Assembly (NCBI GenBank): GCA_019693395.1
Contig: JAAMXP010001604.1
Coordinates: forward strand, 1-13,741
From: Ettlia oleoabundans
Taxonomy: Eukaryota > Chlorophyta > Chlorophyceae > Chlamydomonadales
Direction: 5' to 3'
DNA length: 13,741 nt
Part shown: positions 1 to 12,100 of the stretch, in pieces
Layout of the letters: every line of letters starts with the position of its first letter
Position numbering within the stretch: position 1 is the stretch's first letter
Notes under the pieces: model-generated
Database searches by the model: none
The model's input: only the letters and a program-made list of their open reading frames with translations
What the model was told of the DNA's origin: nothing
Made by a program: the position numbers and the translations under genes

Positions 1-143
1 GTGGGTGGGAGTTGGGGGTGGGACAGGTGGTAGATGGCATTATGGCAACCATGCGGACTGGTGGAAGGTAAGGAGGGGCAGCCCCCGTGCATCAGGAGCG
101 CATGAGCATGTGGTGGTGCCAGCAGAAGGCCAGTTCGTCGCAC
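1..143 (-). other. 5' part of an intron of the ABCB28-like gene
   Basis: The exon ending at 144 (last codon AAG) is followed by a GT donor at 143-142. I find neither the Walker B block (LDEATSALD-like) nor any other coding match in the remaining 141 bases on the minus strand. The intron therefore continues past the window edge. Confidence 0.7.
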
Positions 144-3100
144 CTTGAGCAGAGCGCGGGCCAGCGCTATGCGCTGCCGCTGCCCGCCCGACAGCAGACT
201 GCCCGCCTCCCCCACCACCGTTGCGTATCCGTCGGGTAGAGCCGAGATGAAGTCGTGCGCGTTGGCGGCCCGGGCTGCAGCCTCAATCTCGGCCTGGCTG
301 CACCGCATGGAGCGGCCATACCCTGGCAGGACAGAGGAGAGGAGGCAGGAGATGCACTGTGATGGGGGCTGGGCTGCAGCCACATGCATGTCATGGATAT
401 GGGTGCAGCAACAATCAGCAGGAGCGCATACCGGCTGCACATCACGCTACCCAGCTCGGTGCACACACAGCAGCCACCCACCTATGTTGTACGTGATGCT
501 GGCTGGGAAGAGCACAGGCTCCTGGCTGACAGCCGCCAGCGCGGCGCACCATTCAGTGCGTGTGAATCCGCGGATGTCAGCTCCGCCTAGCGTGATGGTG
601 CCGGCATCGGGTGAGTAGAGGCGCTCCAGCAGCGCCGCCACGGTGGACTTGCCGGCGCCAGACCTGCAGGGCAGTGATGAATGGCGTGGGTGCATGGGTG
701 CATGGGGCAGCTCGCTGTCCTAGATGGCGGGGAGCAAGGAAAGCGCAGTGCTAAGGGGTGCGTGGGGTGGTTGGTTGGGCGGCGAGGATAAAGCCAGCAT
801 ACTGCGAAGCAGGCTCTGGCTGCAAGCAAGCCTGGGTTGGTGCAATCGGCAGACTGGTAACTGAGATGTGGCGCTTTGATCACAGAAGATTGTTACGTTC
901 AGGTGCAAGCAGAGGCTGGACTTGAGGGTGCGGGTGCGGGTGCAAGTGGAGAACCCAGCAGCAAAGGCCCTGTTGCGCCCCGTAAACCGCCCTCTCACCT
1001 GCCCACCAGCGCGGTAACCTTGCCACGCAGCAGCGTTAGGCTCAGGTCCTTGAGCACTGGGGCCCCCGGCCGCACGGGGTAGCTGAAGCTGACTCCTTCC
1101 AACTGAAGATCTCCTTTCTGCGCCGCTTCCACCGCGCGCCCACACCCATCCAGGGCTGTGTGGTGGCTGCTGCCGTTTGCCGCCAGAGGCACAGGCGCCT
1201 CGTCAGCCAGGCCAAAGGGGCCCTCACGGCTGCCGCTAGATCCCTCCTCCTCAGCTGGGTGCTCCCAGGCCGCGTGTGGCAGCGGCGGCAGCGCCTGCGC
1301 CATTGACTCGTCCGCCGGAAGCTCCGACAGCGTGGCACGCACACGGTGCACAGACGCAAGAGTGCCCCGCAGGTCGGCAAAGGTTTGCAGCATGCCCTGC
1401 CCGTGACGCAACACATGGACACAGCAGGGCGGCAGTCAGCATGGGATTGCGACAAATTGCTCTGTTTCCATGTCGTTTCAGACATGGCCCCGCAGGCTGG
1501 CCCAGCTGTCAAGGGCGGCGCTTCAGCCGGCTAGCAGCAGGCACACGAGGTTGATGCCGCCCATGCTTTGCTTGTCACTGCACCGCCGATTCCCATGCTC
1601 CCCACCACAACCCCAGGTGCCACCTGCGGCACTCCGTCCCAACAGCCTCCCTGTCGTGCCACGTTGCCCTGCACACCGCCTGCTGCCATGCTGAGCCATG
1701 CTATGCCCTCCGCATCACAGCTGCCCAAGGAATTCAGCACCCACCTGTGTTGCAAACACGAGGCTGAATGTGAATCCAATGGCTGTGACCAGCACCCCCA
1801 CCGGCAGCAACTTGTTGTTCACCAGGTGACCGCCCAGCGCATACAGGGCCAGCAGCGACAGGTGGGTGGCGCTGCGGTTGATGCCTGCGGGCATGAGGGA
1901 AGCGTCACAGTGCAGCCATGTGATGCCCCAGGTAGAGGGCCTGCCACAGGGAGGTGGGTTGCAAACAAGCAGTGGTGGCATACTGAGCATAGCGGTACCG
2001 GCACACACCTGCATCCAGCTACCTAGCCATGCCACCAAATGCCACCTCTCCCCAGTCTGTCACTACCTTGCCCCCACTCACCCTCCAGCGCGGCCTTGGC
2101 ACGCGCAAAGCCCAGCCCGCTTGTGTACGCCAGCGCCACCTGCTGCCCAAATCGCCGCTGTTCCAGCGCCTCCCCAGCAAAGATGCGCACTGTGCGCATG
2201 TTGGTGAAGGAGCTGGAGGCAACCTCAGCCAGGCGCTGCTGGGCGGCAGCGCTGCTGGCCTCAAGGGAACGCGTCTGACGGCGGTACAAAAACGCGGTAC
2301 ATACGCTGGCTACTATGACTGCTGCAAGGATGGGCCCCAACCGCCAGCTACAGGCAGGGACGGGGGTGGGGGTGGGGGTGGGCCAAGAGCGCGGTGTTTG
2401 AGTACTGTTGTGTGTATAGGCGCCAATGAGGAACTTTGACAAAGCCAAGGTAACCATGGCAGCCAAGACAGTGTGCAACAATGACAACAGGTGCATCAGT
2501 GGTTGGCAGGCCAGCAACGTCCCTTGTTGATTACCTATCGCCTATACCATCTGCGATGCCAAACCAGATTCTGCTTGAAACAATTGCCCCCCCAACCCCC
2601 GCTCCCCAGACACCCACCACTCACCTAAGCGCGAAGAGCACCCCAACTGAACCAAGAGCCTCCAGCAGCGCACGCGGCCCCCTGTCCCGCGCCGTGTTTG
2701 TGAAGACAAAGGCGCGTATAGAGTCCAGGTCCCGGCTGAGCAGCTGGGTGAGGCGGGAGGAGGAGTGGCGGTCAAAGAATTCAACACGCTGTGCCAGCAG
2801 GCAGCGGAAGGCCTCAAGCCGCAGGCTTGCCTGCAGCTTCTCCCCAGCAGCACAGGCATTCAAGATGTAGACCTGCAGGATTGTATGAGGGTTTGAAGCA
2901 CCATCCAACAGACATGCATGTTGATGCGTCGCTGTTGTTGCTGTGGCTGAGGGCGAGAGGGATGTAGCGTCAGCGGGGTGAGAATATGTCATGCGGGCAG
3001 GGCTAGGCAGACCCCAAGCACAGCAGGGAGGAGCAGGCTTGTGTGTGGCGCATGCCTGGTGCCTTGCATGCGCCTCAGCAGGGCCCACCGCACACGGCAC

Positions 3101-4024
3101 CACCTTGCCTGCGACAGAAGCGGCTCTGCCACGTAGATGAACAGCAGCCCCAAGAAGAGCCTGGAGTACCTGCATCAAGACACAGGACAGACAGAAAGAG
3201 TGCGAGATGCTTCACAGGGTGGCTTCCTCCATGCAAAGCGGCGTGCTGCCGCGCTGCTGCCTGTGCTACATGCGCAGCAGGGCTGAACTACTTGGTCATC
3301 AGCAGGCTGTTGCGGAATGACAGCGCTGGGCCTTTCGCACGCCACTATCGCTATATGGAGGCGCAAGCAACAGAATAATAGCAGGACTAGGGGCAGGACC
3401 AGGCAGCCCTCTCTGGCACACAGCACCCCCCGGAAGCGTGACTCCTAGCACTCACTTCTGGAATGGCTCCCCACGGACCAGCACATCAAACAGCAGGCCT
3501 TGCAGCACCGGGGACAGCAGGTTCATACAAACGCACAGCAGGAGCGAAAACACGGCCAAGGCCAGATGCCGCCTCTGCTGCATCACTAGCCGCCACACCA
3601 CGCGGCGCCCCAGCGGCATTTCCCGCTTCTCCCAGCTGCTACTGGCTGTGGGCGCAGTGCTTTGACCACCCTCGCTGCTGCCTGCCGCTTCTCCCGCTCC
3701 TACCGCTGCAGCTCCATCGATGCTACTGCTTCCAGCCTGTGCTGTCAATCTAGTGGTTCGGTGTCCTTGGTGTTGCAATGGCTGCTGCGGTGTGCCTCGC
3801 TGCTGCCGCCGCCGAGTGGTGACGCCAGAGGCGGCGGCAGCAGCAGGGGGAGTCGGCATTAAGCCAGGACGGAACAGCCGTGACGGCAGTCGCCAGCAAC
3901 GACGTTCCAAGAGCGCAGGATCTCTAAGTGCGCGAGCCATCAACACAAGCTGAAAGTTTACCACGGCAAGAGAGCTCGAGGCATGCCAGGCAACTTGGCA
4001 ATATTCTCGTGCTCCAAAGTGCAA
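144..4024 (-). CDS. ABCB28: ABCB28-like chloroplast ABC half-transporter (3' end outside window)
   Basis: This is a half-size ABC exporter: one membrane domain followed by one nucleotide-binding domain, so it should act as a dimer. Plant ABCB28 is assigned to chloroplasts and its substrate is unknown. Exons on the minus strand: 4024-3456, 3169-3109, 2872-2625, 2347-2082, 1884-1745, 1396-999, 663-482, 322-144 (681 codons). The frame closes at every junction. Residues about 1-130 are rich in Ala, Arg, Ser and Gln and look like a transit peptide. The membrane domain covers about 155-450 and carries the family-like ARDRG stretch. Then come a Tyr-containing A-loop (FSYP), Walker [10 protein letters not shown] (560-568), Q-loop SQEPVLF and signature LSGGQRQR (665-672). 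Walker B, the D-loop and the H-loop lie beyond the left edge. The start is uncertain: Met29 (position 3940) is an equally good candidate. Family assignment rests on remembered colinearity with Arabidopsis ABCB28 and is strong; plastid location is inferred. Confidence 0.87.
664..998 (-). other. Intron 6 of the ABCB28-like gene (335 bp)
   Basis: The donor follows codon fragment AG at 999 and the acceptor CAG ends at 664. The split codon restores the Arg of Walker A (GRSGAGKST), so the intron cuts the P-loop. I see no RNA gene or coding signal inside. Confidence 0.85.
1397..1744 (-). other. Intron 5 of the ABCB28-like gene (348 bp)
   Basis: A phase-0 intron joins FATQ to [11 protein letters not shown], a conserved join in the plant relative. 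The interior is pyrimidine-rich in the sense direction. I recognise no other element. Confidence 0.85.
2362..2382 (+). repeat. G-quadruplex-type tract (G5T)3G3 in an ABCB28-like intron
   Basis: Three runs of five G and one of three G are separated by single T. The tract is G-rich on the plus strand, the template for this minus-strand gene, so the transcript is C-rich here. It lies about 15 bases upstream of the acceptor ending at 2348 and forms part of that intron's pyrimidine tract. Confidence 0.75.
2873..3108 (-). other. GC-AG intron 2 of the ABCB28-like gene
   Basis: The exon ends CAG at 3109 and the intron opens with GCAAGG, which is the extended U1 consensus AG|GCAAG typical of GC-AG introns. 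The acceptor TGCAG ends at 2873. Joining here gives EPLLSQ-VYILNA, which aligns without a gap to the plant relative. The nearest GT donors downstream either cause a stop or need a poor site (CGT|GTGCGG) that inserts five residues. Confidence 0.8.
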
Positions 4025-4491
4025 GACTGCGTTGCAGAAGGTAGTGAAATAAAGAGGGTCGACAGGATCCTGCTGGTGCCAGCACCCCCGCCAGCCTGGC
4101 TTTAGGGCCTCTTGTGGTGATGGTTAACCTTTTACGCTTGGTTTAAAATATCGAAAGCGAGAATGGAGGAGTTAGGTCAATCGTCCACCCTCGCCCAGCA
4201 CTGCCTGCTCTCGTCCAAGGTGAAAACACAAATGCCGGAGCTATCCTGGTTAACTGTGCAGTGCTTATATCAAGGAAGGCTTCCTCAACCACCAAAAACG
4301 CAGGAACAGTTGGCTATAAGTTTGGTAATGCCAATAGTTGCTCTTCCAATACGCTTGCAACATACAACATGCTTAAAGCATGTAAACTCTCAACCAATGC
4401 TGCTGGTTGAACTGCAAAAGTCACAGATTCTGCCTAGCTGGCGACGTGTCTCAGCCTAGCCGAGCACATGAAAAGGCAGCAATGCATCTGG
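4025..4491. promoter_or_regulatory. Spacer: KRR1 3' flank and ABCB28-like promoter/5' UTR
   Basis: This gap of about 470 bp separates two tandem minus-strand genes. It must hold the 3' UTR of KRR1 and the promoter and 5' UTR of the transporter. It is visibly more AT-rich than its surroundings, mainly 4120-4400. A weak TATA-like stretch (TATTTTAA on the minus strand, about 4142-4150) lies roughly 120 bases upstream of the 4024 start. I found no TGTAA (the usual chlorophyte poly(A) signal) in the sense direction after the KRR1 stop. An open frame at 4163-4459 on the plus strand resembles no known protein and is not called. Confidence 0.5.
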
Positions 4492-7386
<2,895 letters not shown>

Positions 7387-7602
7387 AAACGTGAGTTTGA
7401 CGTCTCTGCCTCTGCCTGCTCCCTTCAGGGACTTTTATTGAAGCACTTTGCACAAGTAGTCGAATGAGGTCCAGGCTGTGTGTTGCGATTTGGGATCCAC
7501 AGCCAAGCATGAAAAGCATGCTTGCTTCAGCTATCGCTTGCGACCAGGCCAGGTGGTGCCAGCAGGGCACGCCCGAGAAGGGCTCCCTCCTGAGACATCT
7601 AC
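7387..7602. promoter_or_regulatory. Divergent promoter between KRR1 and the YceD-like gene
   Basis: The start codons of KRR1 (7386, minus) and the YceD-like gene (7603, plus) are only 216 bp apart, so both transcripts must start in or near this segment. It contains a palindromic GACGTC core (7399-7404, part of TGACGTC, a bZIP-type site) close to the KRR1 ATG, and an 8-bp inverted repeat at 7504-7524. I see no clear TATA box. If the downstream ATG at 7648 is the real YceD start, the spacer is 261 bp. Confidence 0.6.
7504..7524. repeat. Perfect 8-bp inverted repeat in the divergent promoter
   Basis: The arms CAAGCATG (7504-7511) and CATGCTTG (7517-7524) are separated by five A/G bases. The second arm also forms part of the 10-bp palindrome AAGCATGCTT (7514-7523). 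It could bind a dimeric regulator or be a chance match. Confidence 0.4.
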
Positions 7603-8787
7603 ATGTCTTCTTGGACCACGTTATCAGCAGACTCGGCAAGCACTTTCATGTCGATAATTCGTTGCTTGCGAACTGGCTCTGCCGCAAGAAGAGCACGGTG
7701 CCGACAGCAGCCCGGAAATTTCGGCCGAAATGTATGTCAGGGTTTTCCCAGTCCGGCATTCAATTTAGATGGCTGCAGCAGCGCTGCCGCCATTCCGGCA
7801 AGGACTGCCTCCATTGGCGGGGGCAGCGCGACCGGCACCTGCAACAACTGTAGCAGGGGCAGGGGCAGCGCCAGTATAAGCAGCATCACAAGACGGCTGT
7901 GTTGCAAGCCTGCTGCAGCGGCACGGGCTGGGAACTCTACTGGCCTGGACGACAGCGAAGCTGGCAGCAGGAAGCAGCTGCGCAGGCGGCGGCGAGCCGG
8001 AAGTGGGCTGCGCCGCGAGGACCTTCCCTTCTTCATTGCCCAATCTGATCTCACTTGGGAACAGGTGAGTGCAGATGTATCATGCGAGTTGTGCAGCATA
8101 CGGAACTTGCAGGAACTAGGCAGGGGAGGAAGGCTACCCTTGGTGCAGCCTGTCTGCAGCCAGCCAGCTCTACAGGCGATTGATGAGCAGCAACCCAGCA
8201 TCTGACAACCTGAACTGACGCTCAGCCTCTCCAATCGTTGCGTGCAGCCGTGGCGTTATGTTCAAGGTGCCGCACTGAGCGAGCTGCATCTGCGAGAGCA
8301 AGGCATTCTTGGCCTGGACGACGCCGAGGCGGCAGCGGCGGATCGCCAGGCCGTGGCTCGTTTTAAGGTGGATCTTCCATTGGGACTAGGGGCCCTGGTG
8401 GTGAAGGGCACAGTTACTGCGGAGGTGCCTCTGCGGTGTGAAATGTGCGGCGAGGCGTTTGAGGCGAGACTGGAGGGACTGGCATTTGATGCAGTGGTGC
8501 TGCTTGAGTTGGGGGCATCAGGCAGGGGAGAGGCACAGCATGTGGACCTGGCCGCAAATGAGGTGGTGTTTCACGTGGAAGACAACCTGTGTGACCTAAC
8601 GCCTTTGGTCACAGACGCCATCGTCGGCGCCCTGCCCACAGTCTGCCTGTGTGGTGGTGGCAGCTGCCGGCAGCATGCGGGACGTGAGGTGGTATGGCGT
8701 TCCATGGCTGCCACAACACCCTCCAGTTCTGCTGGATCTCCCTTTGCCAAGGTGCTGGCAAAGCAGAGAGGAACAGCTGATGTCTGA
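7603..8787 (+). CDS. YceD/DUF177A-type plastid 23S rRNA accumulation protein
   Basis: Members of this family (bacterial YceD, plant DUF177A) are needed for normal large-subunit rRNA accumulation; the plant form acts on plastid 23S rRNA. Exons 7603-8064 and 8248-8787 join in phase 0 (LTWEQ|PWRYV) through a GT-AG intron of 183 bp and give 333 aa. Residues 1 to about 140 are rich in Arg, Ser, Ala and Gly with few acidic residues, as expected of a chloroplast transit peptide. The domain (about 155-300) shows the family pattern: a beta-rich start, PLRCEMCGEAFE with CxxC at 218-221, DNLCDLTPLVTDAIVGALP, then a second Cys cluster CLCGGGSC (287-294). The two clusters may bind zinc (inferred). The start is uncertain: Met16 (7648) is also possible. 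The gene is divergent from KRR1. Confidence 0.8.
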
Positions 8788-9145
8788 CATGTTCATCACC
8801 ATGCTCAGCGCCGACGGGTCTTGCTGTGCATCGCCTATGTGTCCCGTTATCCTAACCCAGTATATGACCTTAATCTCTTGTAGCATTGACATATAGGTTG
8901 AAACGTTTATTGGTGCTGGACACATGAGTAGTGCAGCAGAGTTGCATATTCAAAGAGGAGTGAGAGCTCCTTGAGCTGGCGGTGGCGTACCTGTGAATGC
9001 CAGCCTGGAATCCAACCCTTGCTTTCCGTAAAGTAAATTTGCGTCGCCGCGCATTCCGGAGGTATCATCGTAGAACGAACGGCCAGGATGGTGTCGCTGA
9101 GCGCATATTTTTGACGCAGCTGGGTGATTCGGAGCGTGCAGCACC
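8788..9145. promoter_or_regulatory. Spacer: YceD-like 3' UTR and nucleoporin promoter
   Basis: These 358 bp lie between two plus-strand genes and must hold the 3' end of the first and the promoter of the second. AT-rich spots at about 8885-8910 (ACATATAGG) and 9104-9111 (ATATTTTT) could be TATA-like, but neither is convincing. I see no TGTAA poly(A) signal after the stop at 8787. I see no RNA gene or other coding signal. Confidence 0.45.
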
Positions 9146-12100
9146 ATGGCGCCCGATGTGGGCGCTCTGCAGAGCCGACTGGCTCAGCTGGAAGAGGAGA
9201 TCGCTACGATGGCGGCCCAGGTGAGCTGGGGTGCGCCCAGGGCACCTTTTCTTGATCTGTTGCCGGGCTTGTTCTGAGACCGGCGTGAGTCTCTGATGCA
9301 TCGCTCACAAATGATTGCTGCGTATGTTGCATTGCGCAGGCTGAAGCGGCATCCATCAGCGCCGAGCAGGCTTCTCAGGTGCGTTTGGACAGCCGGAAAG
9401 GGCGCCTTTTTGGTCATGCATGCCAAGGGGCAATTGCACCGGGCGATCCTGAAGGGTTGGAAGCTCGCAGAACTGCTCAAATGCTTGCGCCACTGCCACC
9501 ACCATGGCGTCGACGCTTTCACCGCTGTTGGTCCCTGCAGGCGAATGAGCAGCGCTACCGCCTACTGGAGAGCAAGCATACTGCTCTGGCAGCAGAGAAG
9601 GAGAAGTTGGTGCAAGAGAATGAGGCACTGCGCAAGGTGGGGAGGGTCCTGGCTGCTGCTGCCGCTGCTGCCATGGAAATCGAACTGGACTACAGCTCCG
9701 CTCAGTGTCGCGGCTGCCTGCCCTGTGCACATCTCTGTCTTTGTATGTTTGAGAGCGGGCGATGTTGGTTCTCAATGTAGTTCAATGCTGTACAGTGTAC
9801 TTTGGTGTCTGCCCGGCTGGGTTGTGATGGTTGCAGGAGCTGACGGATGTGCGCGTGGAGCACAGCAAGTCGCAGACGGCGCTGATGGCAGCTGACGCTG
9901 AGCTTGAGCGCCGCAACGTGGAGATTGCATCGCTGCAGCGCGACAAGGCCAGCCTTGACAAGATGCTGCAGGTGGTCATTCTTTTTGTGGGTGGGTGGTG
10001 GTGGTGGTGTGTGTGTGTGTGGGGTGTGGGGGGGGCTGGGGGGGGGGCCCGCGCGCTGATGGCCGGCGGCTTGGGATAGGACGCCGAGTCTTTTCAAAGT
10101 GTGGCGCAGAACAGAAATGTAAGAGTAGTGATATGATTCAGGAATGCTGTGCTTTTTACGTGGGCTCTTCTGTTCTCGAACCCGATTTGCCAAAGCCATT
10201 CCCAGGCCATGTTCATGGGGAGGGGATGTATTAATTGTGTTATTACTGTTCTGGCGTTGTGCAGGAGAAGGAGTCTGAGGTGAGGGAGCTGCAGACTCGG
10301 CTGGCGGCCGCCGCCGACAAGATTGTGGCGCTCACTGAGGCAAACGCGGAGCTGGATGCTCGGCTGCACGAGTCACAAGCTGCAGCCAGCCGCTCGTCAC
10401 TGACACAGACACGGCTGGGGCAGGAGAAGGAGATACTGGAGAAGAGCAACGCTTGGCTCAACCAGGTGTGAAGTCACGCAGCGGCTCGGGGCTTGGGGTG
10501 CCCGCCTGTTCTGTTGGCATTGCAGTTTTGGGGTTCCAGCCTGCCTGTTGCCATGTGGGCTTGTGAGCAGCACCCGTGGGGTTCTTTTTGGATCTGCACC
10601 CAACCTTGGAACGTTGCCAGCCTGTGGGTGAGGTGGTTGCAGATGCAGCTGTGCGCAGCCTGTGTAGCCAGCCTGTCTGCTGTACGCCCCCATCTTCTGA
10701 CATGTTGCATGCTTTGAGAACAAGGTGTACTGGGGTGGTGTTGCCGCTGTCGGCCTGGGTCGTTACAAATGTCTCACATTGTGCGGGTTCTTGCTATGGT
10801 TTGCCTTGATTGTTGCCACATCTTCAGGCTGTTCTCTTGTTCACCGCGCTGCTGCTGCCACTGGGCGCAGGAGCTTGAGCGCAAGTCTGATGCCTTCAAT
10901 GCTGAGCGGCGCAAGGCCACCGACACCATCCTGGACCTGCAGCGCCGCCTGTCTGAGGCTGAGGCCACGGCGCAGCGCCTGCAGGCAGAGCACGCGCGGC
11001 TGGTGCAGAAGCTGGAGGAGCAGCGCCAGACGGCAGAGGTGCGGGTGTCATGGCCCCCTGCCACCCTTGCATGTTGCCAGCTAGGCCCCGCCTGGGTGGC
11101 TGCTTGCATGCCTGCTGTGCCCACCTGCCTGCCCGCCTGCCTGCCTGCCTTGCATTTTACTGCTTGGCTGACCACCTGGGTCACCCGGGGCTGCAGGATG
11201 CATCGTCCAAGCTGCGTGCTGTGCGCGAGGAGGCTGCGGTGAGGCAGGAGGGATTCGAGAAGGAGCTGGGCATGGCTCAGCGCATGGCGCAGCTGTACCG
11301 CCAGGCCAAGGAGGAACGGGCGGCTAAGTGCATGGAGCTGGAGGGGGTGGTGCAGGAGCTAAAGGCGCACATGGAGGTGCGTGGATGCCGGGCTGGGGAG
11401 CATACCTGTCATGCACGGGGATGGGGGACGTGTATGCAAAGCATTTGTTTGTAGGGGCAGGGGCGCGGTGGGCTATGCCCACTGTCGATACCGCTGACCT
11501 TGTAGAGCACCCGCTTTCTGCTGCCAGTTTTGAGGTCCAAGCACTATTACACCTCCAAATGGTGCAGAGCTCGCGTGCTGCCGCCCAGGAGGCTCTGGCC
11601 AAGGAGGAGGCAGCCCGGCGTGCCGCGGAGCAGCTGGTGGCTGAGGAGCGTGCGCAACGGCAGCGCATGATGGCAGCCGCCGCCTCAGGCAGCCTGCCCA
11701 TGCTGGCGGCAGCAGGCGGTATGGGCATGCAGACGCCGGGGCCCGGCAGCGGCGGCGCGCCCCCACCCGGCACCCAGCCCTCCCTTGGCCTATCCCCTGG
11801 CGTCAGCGACGCTGCATCAGCTGCAGCGGGTTTGAGCGCTACAGAGCTGTACAGCAAGTACGTTGAGATGCATGAGCGGTACCGTGCTGAGCGCCTGCGC
11901 AACCGGCAGCAGGAGATTGTGATGGAAGAGCTGTGCAGTGAGGTGGAGAAGCGGGCGGCACTGGTCAAGGAGCAACAGGTGGGGGCCGGAGGTGTGTGTG
12001 GTGGTGGTGGTGTGCGCAGGGTGGGTGGGCTGGGTGGGGTGCGGGCTGAGGGGGTACAGTTGGGGCTGAGCAGCGATAATGGGGGCCAATTGCCATGCGA

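Noticed and set aside
4163..4459. Open frame of 98 codons on the plus strand in the spacer between KRR1 and the ABCB28-like gene
   Set aside because: It lies where the 3' UTR and promoter of two minus-strand genes must be, has no recognisable domain, and shows none of the GC-rich codon use of the real genes.
7770..7853. ATG at 7770 with an attractive Met-Ala-Ala-Ala transit-peptide-like start for the YceD-like gene
   Set aside because: This frame stops within 30 codons and is not the frame that joins the second exon at 8248.
11508..11567. Alternative acceptor (GAG|CAC) that would add 20 residues to nucleoporin exon 8
   Set aside because: It is in frame, but a GAG acceptor is weak, and the start at 11568 gives a better ungapped fit to the plant protein (HMESS with QVESD).
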